Positions 42,270-50,347 of a DNA stretch of 64,000 nucleotides are shown here, piece by piece. Position 1 is the stretch's first letter; every line of letters begins with the position of its first letter. The notes under the pieces are model-generated. The model was not told where the DNA came from and ran no database searches. It saw only the letters and a list, made by a program, of their open reading frames with translations. Source of the DNA: Candidatus Pantoea varia (GTDB lineage Bacteria > Pseudomonadota > Gammaproteobacteria > Enterobacterales > Enterobacteriaceae); contig NZ_FOVG01000001.1 of assembly GCF_900115075.1 (NCBI RefSeq), positions 1,240,001 to 1,304,000 of the forward strand. The letters run 5' to 3'. A program made the translations under genes and the position numbers.

Positions 42270-42414
42270 GCCCAACCGGGAAGGAAAGGTCTGCCTGAAG
42301 AGTAAAGCGTCCGCGCCAGGGATGGCGCGGCCGATCCGCAGGGATGCGGGAATCCTTTGCGATCAGGCAGTCCTTTCCTGACCTTGCACCTTCATTTAAA
42401 AGCGATTGTTTTAA
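42270..42414 (+). repeat. Structured GGA-hairpin repeat, copy B
   Basis: Direct repeat of copy A with scattered changes. The outer arms (42282-42298 and 42363-42379) keep 16 of 17 pairs. Inner hairpins are CGCGCC-AGGGAT-GGCGCG (42312-42329) and CCGC-AGGGAT-GCGG (42336-42349). In copy B the first inner stem is complete, whereas it is interrupted in copy A. Confidence 0.78.
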
Positions 42415-42551
42415 TCCAATCATACAAAAGAATGCCCTAATCGCCTGTGGTGCTAACATCCTTTACTGAAATGTAACCCTTTCATGAACTTGCACTTTCC
42501 CCCACCAGCCTGTATTGCTTGTAGCCTGACAAAACGAAGGTAGCCAGCGCC

Positions 42552-43016
42552 ATGCAAATTGCCGATCTGAACCAACATCCCGGCTTCGCCGGACAAACCG
42601 CACAACTGTTACACACTGAATGGTCACATCTTCCTGCATGGTCTCACCCGCCTGCCATCCTTGAGCGTTTAAAACAGCGCAACCAGATACCTTCGGCAGA
42701 ATTTACTCTCATCGCCACGCCGGATGGCGAAACAGTGATCGCGACCTGCAGCATCATCCGTTATGAACTGGACGACATTGCGGCAAGGGAATACTGGATA
42801 GGTGAAGTGGTGACGGACAAAGCATTTCGGGGTCAGGGCGTGGCAAAAGCGTTGATACAGCAGGCGATTGCGCGAGCCAGAAAACTGCGGATTGGTGAAC
42901 TCTGGCTCTATACTCCCGATCAACAGGCGTACTATCAGCGCTCAGGATGGCAGGCAGTGGAACAGCGGCAAATAGCGGGTGAAGAAGTCACGTTGATGGT
43001 GCTGCATCTGGCGTAG
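42552..43016 (+). CDS. GNAT-family N-acetyltransferase
   Basis: A 154-residue acetyltransferase of the GNAT fold. The acetyl-CoA motif A is seen as WIGEVVTDKAFRGQGVAKALIQQAIARAR (R/QxxGxG/A as RGQGVA, about 94-99), and the C-terminal YYQRSGWQAVEQR is a common GNAT ending. The acceptor is unknown. It lies alone between the repeat-filled gap and the galactofuranose transporter. It has AAGG upstream. Confidence 0.88.
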   Translation: MQIADLNQHPGFAGQTAQLLHTEWSHLPAWSHPPAILERLKQRNQIPSAEFTLIATPDGETVIATCSIIRYELDDIAAREYWIGEVVTDKAFRGQGVAKALIQQAIARARKLRIGELWLYTPDQQAYYQRSGWQAVEQRQIAGEEVTLMVLHLA

Positions 43017-43063
43017 TAACAGGCGGCCCATGAGAGCCGCCATTAACCAGGATACTCACAGAC

Positions 43064-44050
43064 TCAGGTAGGGATGCGTTTGACCGGCGCGTTTTGCTGA
43101 CGATCCCAGATCACTGTCAGTAAACGCTGCAGGGCGATAAACGCAAACAGCAGAATCCCGATGGCGATCTTGGTCCACCACGAACTCAGCGTGCCGTCAA
43201 AGTTGATCCAGGTCTGAATCAGCCCCTGAATCAACACGCCAAACAGCGTACCCAGTACTGTACCGACACCACCCGACAACAGCGTGCCGCCAATCACCAC
43301 CGACGCGATAGCATCCAGCTCCACACCCAGCCCGGCCAGCGCATAACCTGCCGAGGTATAAATCGAGAACACGATCCCGGCCAGGGTCGCCAGCGTAGTG
43401 GAAAGCATATAAATCTTAATGGTGGTCGCACGGGTCGAAACGCCCATCAGCTGGGCGGATGTCATATTGCCACCGATGGCGTAAACCCGGTTACCAAAGC
43501 GCGTACGGTGTGCCAGAATAATTCCGCCAAACACCACCACCAGCATAATCACCGCCAGCAGACTGAGACGCCCTCCGCCCGGCACTTTCCACGCCAGACT
43601 GGAAAGCATGCTGTAGAACGGATGATCGATAGGAATTGAGTTCTCAGACACCAGATAACTGCAGCCGCGCAGGAAAAACATCCCCGCCAGTGTAATGATA
43701 AAGGCCGGGATCTTCAGTGCATCAATCAGCCAGCCCATCATGGCACCGAACAGCGCACCCATTGATAAAATCAACGCAAACGCCAGCAGCGGATCCACAT
43801 GGAAATCACCAATTGCCCGCGCCAGAAACACACCGGTAAAGGCAATCACCGCGCCGACCGACAGATCGATACCGCCCGATAAAATTACAAAGGTCATGCC
43901 AACGGCGATAATGCCGAGGAAAGCATTATCGGTCAGGATATTGCAGATCACCCGGGTGGAGGCAAAGCCGGGAAACTGACTCAGACAGAACAGATAACCC
44001 GCCACAAAGACCAGCAGGGTGATCATCAGCGGAAGATGACGTTTAATCAT
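43064..44050 (-). CDS. yjfF: Galactofuranose ABC transporter permease YjfF
   Basis: A 328-residue permease with about ten membrane segments and CUT2 stretches (GGIDLSVGAVIAFTGVFLA, YAIGGNMTSAQLMGVS, ELDAIASVVIGGTLLSGGVG). It starts at ATG 44050, overlapping the ytfT stop by four bases. With YtfT it forms the membrane heterodimer of the YtfQRT-YjfF importer, shown in E. coli to take up galactofuranose. Confidence 0.95.
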   Translation of the reverse strand: MIKRHLPLMITLLVFVAGYLFCLSQFPGFASTRVICNILTDNAFLGIIAVGMTFVILSGGIDLSVGAVIAFTGVFLARAIGDFHVDPLLAFALILSMGALFGAMMGWLIDALKIPAFIITLAGMFFLRGCSYLVSENSIPIDHPFYSMLSSLAWKVPGGGRLSLLAVIMLVVVFGGIILAHRTRFGNRVYAIGGNMTSAQLMGVSTRATTIKIYMLSTTLATLAGIVFSIYTSAGYALAGLGVELDAIASVVIGGTLLSGGVGTVLGTLFGVLIQGLIQTWINFDGTLSSWWTKIAIGILLFAFIALQRLLTVIWDRQQNAPVKRIPT

Positions 44051-45063
44051 GTCGGGCGTCTCCGTTTCAACATCGCAATAAACCGCGGTGACTGCAGCAA
44101 CAGCACGCACATCACCACCACCGCTTTCACCACCTGATTCAGCTCAGGCGGGAAGCCGGAGAGCAAAATCCCGGTATTCATCGACTGAATAATCAGTGCG
44201 CCAATCAGCGACAATACCAGATTAAAGCGGCCACCCATCAAGGATGCCCCCCCGATGACCACGGCGAGAATCGCATCCAGTTCCAGCCATAAACCGGCGT
44301 TATTGGCATCCGCACCGCGAATATCCGCCGCAACAATCAGCCCGGCAACAGCGGCACAGACGCCACTGATCGCGTAGGTGGACATCACGACCAGCCAGCC
44401 GGTCACACCCGCATTGCGGGCCGCGCGCAGGTTAATCCCCACCGCTTCGATAAACAGACCCAGCGCGGTTTTGCGCGTCAGCAGCCAGACGACCAGCGCG
44501 ACCACCAGCGTGATCCAGACCGGCACCGGCAACATCCACAGCGAGCCGTTACCAAACCAGCCAAGACTGTCACTGTCGAACGTCACAATCTGCCCCTGGG
44601 TAATCAGCTGAGCGATACCCCGTCCGGCGACCATCAGAATCAGCGTGGCAACAAACGGCTGAATACGCAGCAGCGCCACCAGCACCCCATTCCACAAACC
44701 ACAGGCTAAACCGGTTCCCAGCGTGCAGAGAATAATAAAGGGCACACCGTGGCCGGCGACGGTCAGTGTCGCGGCCGTCGCGCCCGCTATCGCCATCACC
44801 GCACCCACGGAAAGATCGATGCCGCCGGTCGCGATGACCAGCGTCATCCCAATCGCCAGCAGAGCAACCGGAGCCGCACGGTTAAGAATATCGATCGGAC
44901 TGCCGAACAGACGGCCATCCTGCAGATGCACAGCAAAAAAGTTATTGGCTACCAGACTGTCGATCAACAGTACCAATAGCAGCGCGGCGATTTGCGGCAT
45001 CCCCGGCGGGAGTTTCAGCTTACGACGTGGCGTTTTTTCAGATGTCATAGGTGACTCAAGCAT
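44047..45063 (-). CDS. ytfT: Galactofuranose ABC transporter permease YtfT
   Basis: A 338-residue permease with conserved ILNRAAPVALLAIGMTLVIA and GGIDLSVGAVMAIAGATAA, nearly the same as E. coli YtfT in these stretches. I chose ATG 45063, which overlaps the ytfR stop (ATGCTTGA). ATG 45048 is an alternative and gives five fewer residues. Longer versions would extend deep into ytfR. Confidence 0.93.
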   Translation of the reverse strand: MLESPMTSEKTPRRKLKLPPGMPQIAALLLVLLIDSLVANNFFAVHLQDGRLFGSPIDILNRAAPVALLAIGMTLVIATGGIDLSVGAVMAIAGATAATLTVAGHGVPFIILCTLGTGLACGLWNGVLVALLRIQPFVATLILMVAGRGIAQLITQGQIVTFDSDSLGWFGNGSLWMLPVPVWITLVVALVVWLLTRKTALGLFIEAVGINLRAARNAGVTGWLVVMSTYAISGVCAAVAGLIVAADIRGADANNAGLWLELDAILAVVIGGASLMGGRFNLVLSLIGALIIQSMNTGILLSGFPPELNQVVKAVVVMCVLLLQSPRFIAMLKRRRPT

Positions 45064-46576
45064 GTTTTGCCCCTCCGTCTGCGATAGCATTGACAATCGA
45101 CGCCACCGAAAGCTGCTCCAGCGGAATTTCTGCCACCTGCTTCAGATCGCGCATGATCAACACCCGATCGGCATAACCGACCAGCTCTTCGAGTTCAGAG
45201 GAGATCACCAGCAGCGCCAGACCATCGGCACACAGGGATTCAATTAAACGGATAATCTCGGCGTGCGCGCCCACATCAATGCCGCGTGTCGGTTCGTCGA
45301 GGATTAAAAACTGCGGTTTGGTCACCAGCCAGCGTGACAGTAATACCTTCTGCTGGTTACCGCCCGATAACAACTCCACCGGCTGCTCCGTGTGCGGCGT
45401 GCGAATGCCCAGACTTTTGATAAAACGATCGGCAATTGCCTGCTGCTCACGCTTCTTAATCGGTCGTAACCAGCCGCGCTGCGCCTGCAATGCCAGAATA
45501 ATATTTTCGCGCACAGAGGCCGCGCCAATAATTCCGTCCGTCTTACGATCTTCCGGGCAAAAACCCATGCCGAGCTGCGAGGCTTTCGCCGGGTTAGTAA
45601 TCTTCTGCACTTTACCTTTGATCTTCGCGGTGCCGCGATCGGCACGACGAATACCAAATAACACCTCGGCGGTCTCGGTGCGGCCAGAACCTAACAGCCC
45701 GGCAAGTCCCACGACCTCACCGGGACGAACCGACAGGTTAAAGGGTTCAATGGTGCCCTTCCTGCCGTAATCTTCAAACGACACCACCGGCTGATTGCTG
45801 CGCAGCGTACTGCCCTGACGCTGTAACGCCGTCTCCAGCAGTTCGCGACCCAGCATCAGCTTTATCAGTTCAATCTGCGGCAGCGTAGCGGTATCGCGGG
45901 TGGCGATAAACTGCCCGTTGCGCAGCACGGTAATCCGGTCCGTAATGCGGTACACCTGGTCGAGGAAGTGGGTCACAAAAATCAGGCTCATCCCTTTGGC
46001 TTTTAACTGCGCCATCAGGGTAAACAGCATCTCAACTTCGCTGGCATCCAGACTGGCTGTCGGCTCATCAAGGATCAACACCTGGGCCGACAGATCCACC
46101 GCGCGGCAGATGGCAATAATCTGCTGCATCGCCACCGAGTAGTGGCCCAGCGGGCGCGTCACATCAAGGGAAAAACCGTAATTCCGCATCAGCGCATCGG
46201 CATCGCGCACCATTTTCCGACGGTCGATCATGCCAAAACGGCGCGGCTCACGGCCAATATAGAGGTTGTCCGCCACCGACATGTTCGGCAGCATATTCAC
46301 TTCCTGATAAACGGTGCCGATGCCCATCTCCTGCGCCTGCGCCGTATTGTGCGGCGTAATCGGCTCACCATTCAGGGTGATAGTGCCGGCATCACGGCTG
46401 TAAACCCCGGTCAGCACTTTTATCAGGGTGGATTTGCCAGCGCCGTTCTCGCCCAGCAGCGCCATGATCTCCCCTTTGCGGATATCAAAGGAAACATTGC
46501 TCAGCGCTTTGACGCCGGGAAAACCTTTGCTGACGCCGCTGATGGATAACAGCGGTGTTTCATTGTGCGTGATCAT
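45056..46576 (-). CDS. ytfR: Galactofuranose ABC transporter ATPase YtfR
   Basis: A 506-residue double ABC ATPase. First domain: Walker [15 protein letters not shown] and Walker B VLILDEPTASLDASE. Second domain: degenerate Walker A GLLGSGRTETAEVL, signature [15 protein letters not shown], Walker [19 protein letters not shown] 46576 has GGAG eight bases upstream; the GTG nine bases earlier lies right at the GGAG and is unlikely to be used. It follows ytfQ in one operon. Confidence 0.94.
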   Translation of the reverse strand: MITHNETPLLSISGVSKGFPGVKALSNVSFDIRKGEIMALLGENGAGKSTLIKVLTGVYSRDAGTITLNGEPITPHNTAQAQEMGIGTVYQEVNMLPNMSVADNLYIGREPRRFGMIDRRKMVRDADALMRNYGFSLDVTRPLGHYSVAMQQIIAICRAVDLSAQVLILDEPTASLDASEVEMLFTLMAQLKAKGMSLIFVTHFLDQVYRITDRITVLRNGQFIATRDTATLPQIELIKLMLGRELLETALQRQGSTLRSNQPVVSFEDYGRKGTIEPFNLSVRPGEVVGLAGLLGSGRTETAEVLFGIRRADRGTAKIKGKVQKITNPAKASQLGMGFCPEDRKTDGIIGAASVRENIILALQAQRGWLRPIKKREQQAIADRFIKSLGIRTPHTEQPVELLSGGNQQKVLLSRWLVTKPQFLILDEPTRGIDVGAHAEIIRLIESLCADGLALLVISSELEELVGYADRVLIMRDLKQVAEIPLEQLSVASIVNAIADGGAKHA

Positions 46577-46652
46577 TCTGCTCACTCCGCCTTACGTCAT
46601 GAAAAACCGCCCCATAGGGCGGTCTGCGGCTGGTCTGTGGCGGGTCGGTGGA

Positions 46653-47609
46653 TCAGTAACCCATACCATTTTTCTTATCCAGCTCCTTCTGCGCGTCGGC
46701 AGGCAGGAACAGCTTCGACTCGGTCTTGATCACTTTTGGCGGCAGCGTGCCATCTTTCTTAAATTTTTCCAGCGCATCAAACGCCGGGCCAGCCATATCT
46801 GGCGTCAGCTCAACGTTGGCATTCGCCTCACCCGCCAGCATCGCTTTGTAGATATCCGGAACACCATCAATCGAGCCGGTCAGAATATCTTTGCCTGGTT
46901 TCAGGCCCGCTTCTTTAATTGCCTGAATGGCACCGATCGCCATGTCATCGTTGTGCGCGTAAACCATGCAGATATTTTTGCCGTTGTTCTCGGCCTTGAT
47001 AAAGCTCTCCATCACCTCTTTACCTTTACTGCGGGTAAAGTCACCGGACTGTGAGCGGATTACTTTAATGTTTGGATGGTTGCTGATCGCTTCGGCAAAG
47101 CCTTTTTTACGATCGATTGCTACGCTGGCACCCACGGTGCCCTGCAGTTCCACCACGTTACACTGCTTGTCGCCCACGGTTTTCACCAGCCAGTCGCCAA
47201 TCAGTTTGCCTTCCAGCACGTTGTCCGCCGTCACCACCGCCTGATAGAGCGATTTGTCTTTCACCACGATAGCGCGGTCCAGCAGGTAAACCGGGATTTT
47301 GGCATCTTTGGCTTCTTCCAGTACCGGCTCCCAGCCGGTCTGAACCACTGGTGCGATGAAGATGGCATCAACACCCTGGGCAATGAATGAGCGTACTGCT
47401 TTGATCTGGTTCTCTTGTTTCTGCTGTCCGTCGGCGATTTTCAGGGTGATTCCGCGTTTTTTGGCTTCGCTTTTCGCTACGTTGGTTTCCGCTGAGCGCC
47501 AGCCAGATTCCGAACCCACCTGCGAGAAGCCGACCGTCATATCTGCGGCAAGTACCGGGCCGGTTAACGCGGCGCTGACCAGCGTGGTCAGAAGTAAACG
47601 TTTCCACAT
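46653..47609 (-). CDS. ytfQ: Galactofuranose-binding protein YtfQ
   Basis: A 318-residue periplasmic binding protein, the length of E. coli YtfQ. The signal peptide is MWKRLLLTTLVSAALTGPVLA with cleavage before ADMTVGFSQVG. The sugar-binding region follows GSESGWRSAETNVAKSEA. It is first in the ytfQRT-yjfF operon and preceded by GAGG. The two upstream candidate sites for GalR-type and CRP regulators fit control by galactose availability and catabolite repression. Confidence 0.95.
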   Translation of the reverse strand: MWKRLLLTTLVSAALTGPVLAADMTVGFSQVGSESGWRSAETNVAKSEAKKRGITLKIADGQQKQENQIKAVRSFIAQGVDAIFIAPVVQTGWEPVLEEAKDAKIPVYLLDRAIVVKDKSLYQAVVTADNVLEGKLIGDWLVKTVGDKQCNVVELQGTVGASVAIDRKKGFAEAISNHPNIKVIRSQSGDFTRSKGKEVMESFIKAENNGKNICMVYAHNDDMAIGAIQAIKEAGLKPGKDILTGSIDGVPDIYKAMLAGEANANVELTPDMAGPAFDALEKFKKDGTLPPKVIKTESKLFLPADAQKELDKKNGMGY

Positions 47610-47839
47610 AGTTTTTAATCCTCTGAAAGGCGTTTGCTGTTTAGGGTAGAGAGCCTGCTTAGACTGGACTAAAAAAGGGTGCATAATGGCGACACACTTC
47701 ACAAAACAGTGCAATTTAAAGGGGTTACGTGCAGAGTGGCGGGTTCGCTGACGGGGGTGTTATGGATAAAACGGCTGATTAAAATGAAAATGCCCGTTAA
47801 ATAATTGTAATAAACAGAATCGCTTATGTTTATCGCCAC

Positions 47840-47853
47840 TGGAAACGATTACA
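47840..47853. promoter_or_regulatory. GalR/GalS-type operator candidate upstream of ytfQ
   Basis: TGGAAACGATTACA fits the GalR/GalS pattern TGnAAnCGnTTnCA at all fixed positions. It lies about 230 bases upstream of ytfQ. Confidence 0.55.
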
Positions 47854-47905
47854 GCCAGGCGTACAAAACGGGTTATCCGGCGTGCGATGAACAAAAAATG
47901 GGATT

Positions 47906-47921
47906 TGTGATTGTCCGCACA
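47906..47921. promoter_or_regulatory. CRP-site candidate upstream of ytfQ
   Basis: TGTGATTGTCCGCACA matches TGTGA-N6-TCACA with one change. It is near the GalR-type site and would couple the operon to catabolite control. It is distant from the ytfQ start, which lowers confidence. Confidence 0.4.
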
Positions 47922-48294
47922 GTCGTCAGCGACTTCAGGTCAGGAGCGAAACGTTTCTATGGCGAGGGAGGCTGAGGGGTTAATTTTGCTGCGCTGAAAT
48001 TGTCAGAAAGGAGCCACTGGCTCGCTGTCAAAGCTTAATGAAATAAAAATTATATTTTCCCTCTGCTTTTAACGATTTTTTTTCATTCTTGCCTGTATCT
48101 ATTAACGCGCCGTTTAAAACAAAAGCATTGAGTTATCGGCGCCGGGAAGAGTAAAAAAGCCAAATATGGAGTTTTAGTGACTGATAAGGTGCTTTTGTCT
48201 GATTTTCGGTCTTTTTCAGCCTCATGATCTGGACAGCTTAAGCCTGCCCCCTATACTGAGCACTCCTTTGTTACTTCTATCTGTTATGGCAATG

Positions 48295-48510
48295 ATGACT
48301 GCGCACGATTACCTGCTTAAATTCCGCAAAGTAAATAATTCAGATAGTCTGGAAAAGCTTTTCGATCATCTTAATTACTCTCTGACCAATGATATGGAAA
48401 TTATCAATATGTACCGGGCTGCCGATCATCGACGCGCTGAACTGGTCTCTGGCGGAAAGTTATATGATCTGGGCTGCGTTCCCAGAACGGTATGGCGCTA
48501 CGTCGTCTGA
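48295..48510 (+). CDS. cnu: Hha-family nucleoid modulator Cnu (YdgT)
   Basis: A 71-residue protein, the same length as E. coli Cnu, with [31 protein letters not shown] and PRTVWRYV. Cnu and Hha bind H-NS and StpA and strengthen silencing of horizontally acquired DNA; Cnu also binds near oriC. I chose the third of three in-frame ATGs (48286, 48292, 48295) by matching the E. coli N-terminus. The ribosome binding site is weak. The place before ydgK and rsxA is as in E. coli. Confidence 0.93.
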   Translation: MTAHDYLLKFRKVNNSDSLEKLFDHLNYSLTNDMEIINMYRAADHRRAELVSGGKLYDLGCVPRTVWRYVV

Positions 48511-48620
48511 TTTCAGGATGATTAACCGCCTTTTTTACTGCTGACCCTGTCCGGATGGGCGTGCCCCTCTGGACATGTTATTCTGCTGCGCTTCGACTCT
48601 CCGAGACAGGAATAACCACG

Positions 48621-49064
48621 ATGAATGAACAGGTTGCTGCGCCGCGTATTGGTGGCTGGCTTTTGCTGCCGCTGGCCTGGCTGATAATGACCCTGTTGAC
48701 CACCGTTCTGGTGCTGGCGATGTATCTGACACCACTGTTTAATCCGGAATGGCGTGTAGCACTGTTTTCTCACGGCAGCACACTCTTCTCTTACTGGGCC
48801 ATTTCCCTGCTCACCGCCGTGGCGGTCTGGGCTTATAGCCTCTGGATCAGCTGGCTGTTCCTGAAGCGCTCCCGACGTCTGCCCCGTCATTATCTGCTCT
48901 GGTTGCTGATTACCGTGCTGCTGGCGCTGAAAACCTTTGCTTTTACCCCGGTCGCCGATAGCCGTGCTCTTCAGACATTACTGCTGTCGCTGCTGGCCGC
49001 TGCGGTTTTTGTGCCCTATTTCAAACGCTCAGAACGGGTAAAAACGACCTTTATCGCGCCGTAA
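48621..49064 (+). CDS. ydgK: Membrane protein YdgK (DUF2569)
   Basis: A 147-residue inner-membrane protein with four hydrophobic segments (starting GGWLLLPLAWLIMTLLTTVL, then around 60-80, 95-115 and 120-138). The IGGWLLLP motif is typical of DUF2569. The function is unknown. AGGA lies upstream of the ATG. Located between cnu and rsxA as in E. coli. Confidence 0.88.
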   Translation: MNEQVAAPRIGGWLLLPLAWLIMTLLTTVLVLAMYLTPLFNPEWRVALFSHGSTLFSYWAISLLTAVAVWAYSLWISWLFLKRSRRLPRHYLLWLLITVLLALKTFAFTPVADSRALQTLLLSLLAAAVFVPYFKRSERVKTTFIAP

Positions 49065-49187
49065 CGCGGTGCGACATGTCAGGAATTTAATTCTGAGTGC
49101 GGTCTGCCGCCTTGCGGGTGGTGCGGGTGTTGAGATACGCCGCGCTATCAATGATAATAAGCCGCTTTCTGGCTCCCAGGCGAAAAA

Positions 49188-49769
49188 ATGACCGATTATC
49201 TGCTTCTCTTTGTTGGCACCGTGCTGGTGAATAACTTCGTATTAGTGAAGTTTCTCGGCCTCTGTCCTTTTATGGGCGTTTCCAAAAAACTGGAAACGGC
49301 GATTGGCATGGGCCTCGCCACGACATTCGTGATCACCCTGGCCTCGATCTGCGCCTGGCTGGTCAACCATCTGATCCTGCTGCCGCTGGACCTGGTCTAC
49401 CTGCGCACCATGGCTTATATCCTGGTGATCGCCGTCGTCGTGCAGTTCACCGAAATGGTGGTGCGTAAAACCAGTCCGTCGCTCTATCGCCTGCTGGGTA
49501 TCTTTCTGCCGCTGATTACCACTAACTGTGCGGTGCTTGGCGTGCCTCTGCTGAGCGTCAACCTCAACCACACCTTTATGCAGGCCGCGCTCTATGGTTT
49601 TAGTGCCTCTATCGGCTTCTCGCTGGTGATGGTGCTGTTCGCCGGTATGCGTGAGCGCCTGGTGCTGGCCAATGTTCCTGCCCCATTTAAAGGCAACTCC
49701 ATCGCCCTGATTACCGCGGGCCTGATGGCGCTGGCATTTATGGGCTTCAGCGGCCTGGTGAAATTCTGA
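49188..49769 (+). CDS. rsxA: Electron transport complex subunit RsxA
   Basis: A 193-residue integral membrane protein with six segments, the same family as RnfA/NqrE. Typical stretches are [20 protein letters not shown] and [17 protein letters not shown]. Cys residues in these stretches take part in a membrane iron-sulfur site in studied homologues. First gene of rsxABCDGE; the stop overlaps the rsxB ATG by one base. In E. coli the complex reduces SoxR to keep it off. Confidence 0.97.
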   Translation: MTDYLLLFVGTVLVNNFVLVKFLGLCPFMGVSKKLETAIGMGLATTFVITLASICAWLVNHLILLPLDLVYLRTMAYILVIAVVVQFTEMVVRKTSPSLYRLLGIFLPLITTNCAVLGVPLLSVNLNHTFMQAALYGFSASIGFSLVMVLFAGMRERLVLANVPAPFKGNSIALITAGLMALAFMGFSGLVKF

Positions 49770-50347
49770 TGACCGCGATCTGGATTGCTGTTGCCGTATT
49801 AAGTGCGCTGAGCCTGGTGTTCGGCGCGCTGCTGGGTTACGCCTCACGCCGCTTTGAGGTCGAAGAAGATCCTATCGTCGAGCAGATTGATGCCATTCTG
49901 CCGCAGAGCCAGTGTGGCCAGTGCGGCTATCCTGGCTGCCGCCCTTATGCGGATGCGGTCGGCAACAACGGTGAAGCGATCAACAAATGCGCGCCGGGCG
50001 GTGAGCAGACTATGCTCAAGCTGGCTGCGCTGCTTAACGTTGAACCACAGCCGATTGATGGTGATGAAACGGCGAAAGAGCCGGTTCGCACCGTGGCGTT
50101 TATTGATGAAGCCAACTGCATTGGCTGCACCAAATGTATTCAGGCCTGTCCGGTGGATGCGATTGTCGGGGCAACCCGCGCCATGCACACCGTGCTGAGC
50201 GATGTCTGCACCGGCTGCGATCTCTGCGTCGCGCCCTGCCCGACTGACTGTATTGAAATGCGCCCGGTTGCCACCACGCCAGCTAACTGGAAGTGGGATT
50301 TGAATACCATTCCTGTACGGGTGATCCCGGTAAAAACTCATGCTTAA
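49769..50347 (+). CDS. rsxB: Electron transport complex ferredoxin subunit RsxB
   Basis: A 192-residue protein with one N-terminal membrane anchor, a 4Fe-4S domain ([18 protein letters not shown]) and two ferredoxin-type clusters ([13 protein letters not shown] and [13 protein letters not shown]). It passes electrons between RsxC and membrane subunits. It overlaps rsxC by eight bases. Confidence 0.97.
   Translation: MTAIWIAVAVLSALSLVFGALLGYASRRFEVEEDPIVEQIDAILPQSQCGQCGYPGCRPYADAVGNNGEAINKCAPGGEQTMLKLAALLNVEPQPIDGDETAKEPVRTVAFIDEANCIGCTKCIQACPVDAIVGATRAMHTVLSDVCTGCDLCVAPCPTDCIEMRPVATTPANWKWDLNTIPVRVIPVKTHA

Larger units (their letters stand above)
47610..48294. other. Long AT-rich intergenic region between ytfQ and cnu
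   Basis: About 685 bases with no credible gene. It holds the ytfQ promoter region (operators noted separately) and, at 48040-48260, very AT-rich DNA before cnu such as would attract H-NS-type proteins. A GAAACGTTTC palindrome lies at 47948-47957. Confidence 0.6.

Noticed and set aside
42052..42459. Minus-strand open frame of 135 codons across the twin repeats
   Set aside because: Its product repeats the same peptide twice because the DNA is repeated. It has no ribosome binding site, and the region's stem-loops explain the composition.
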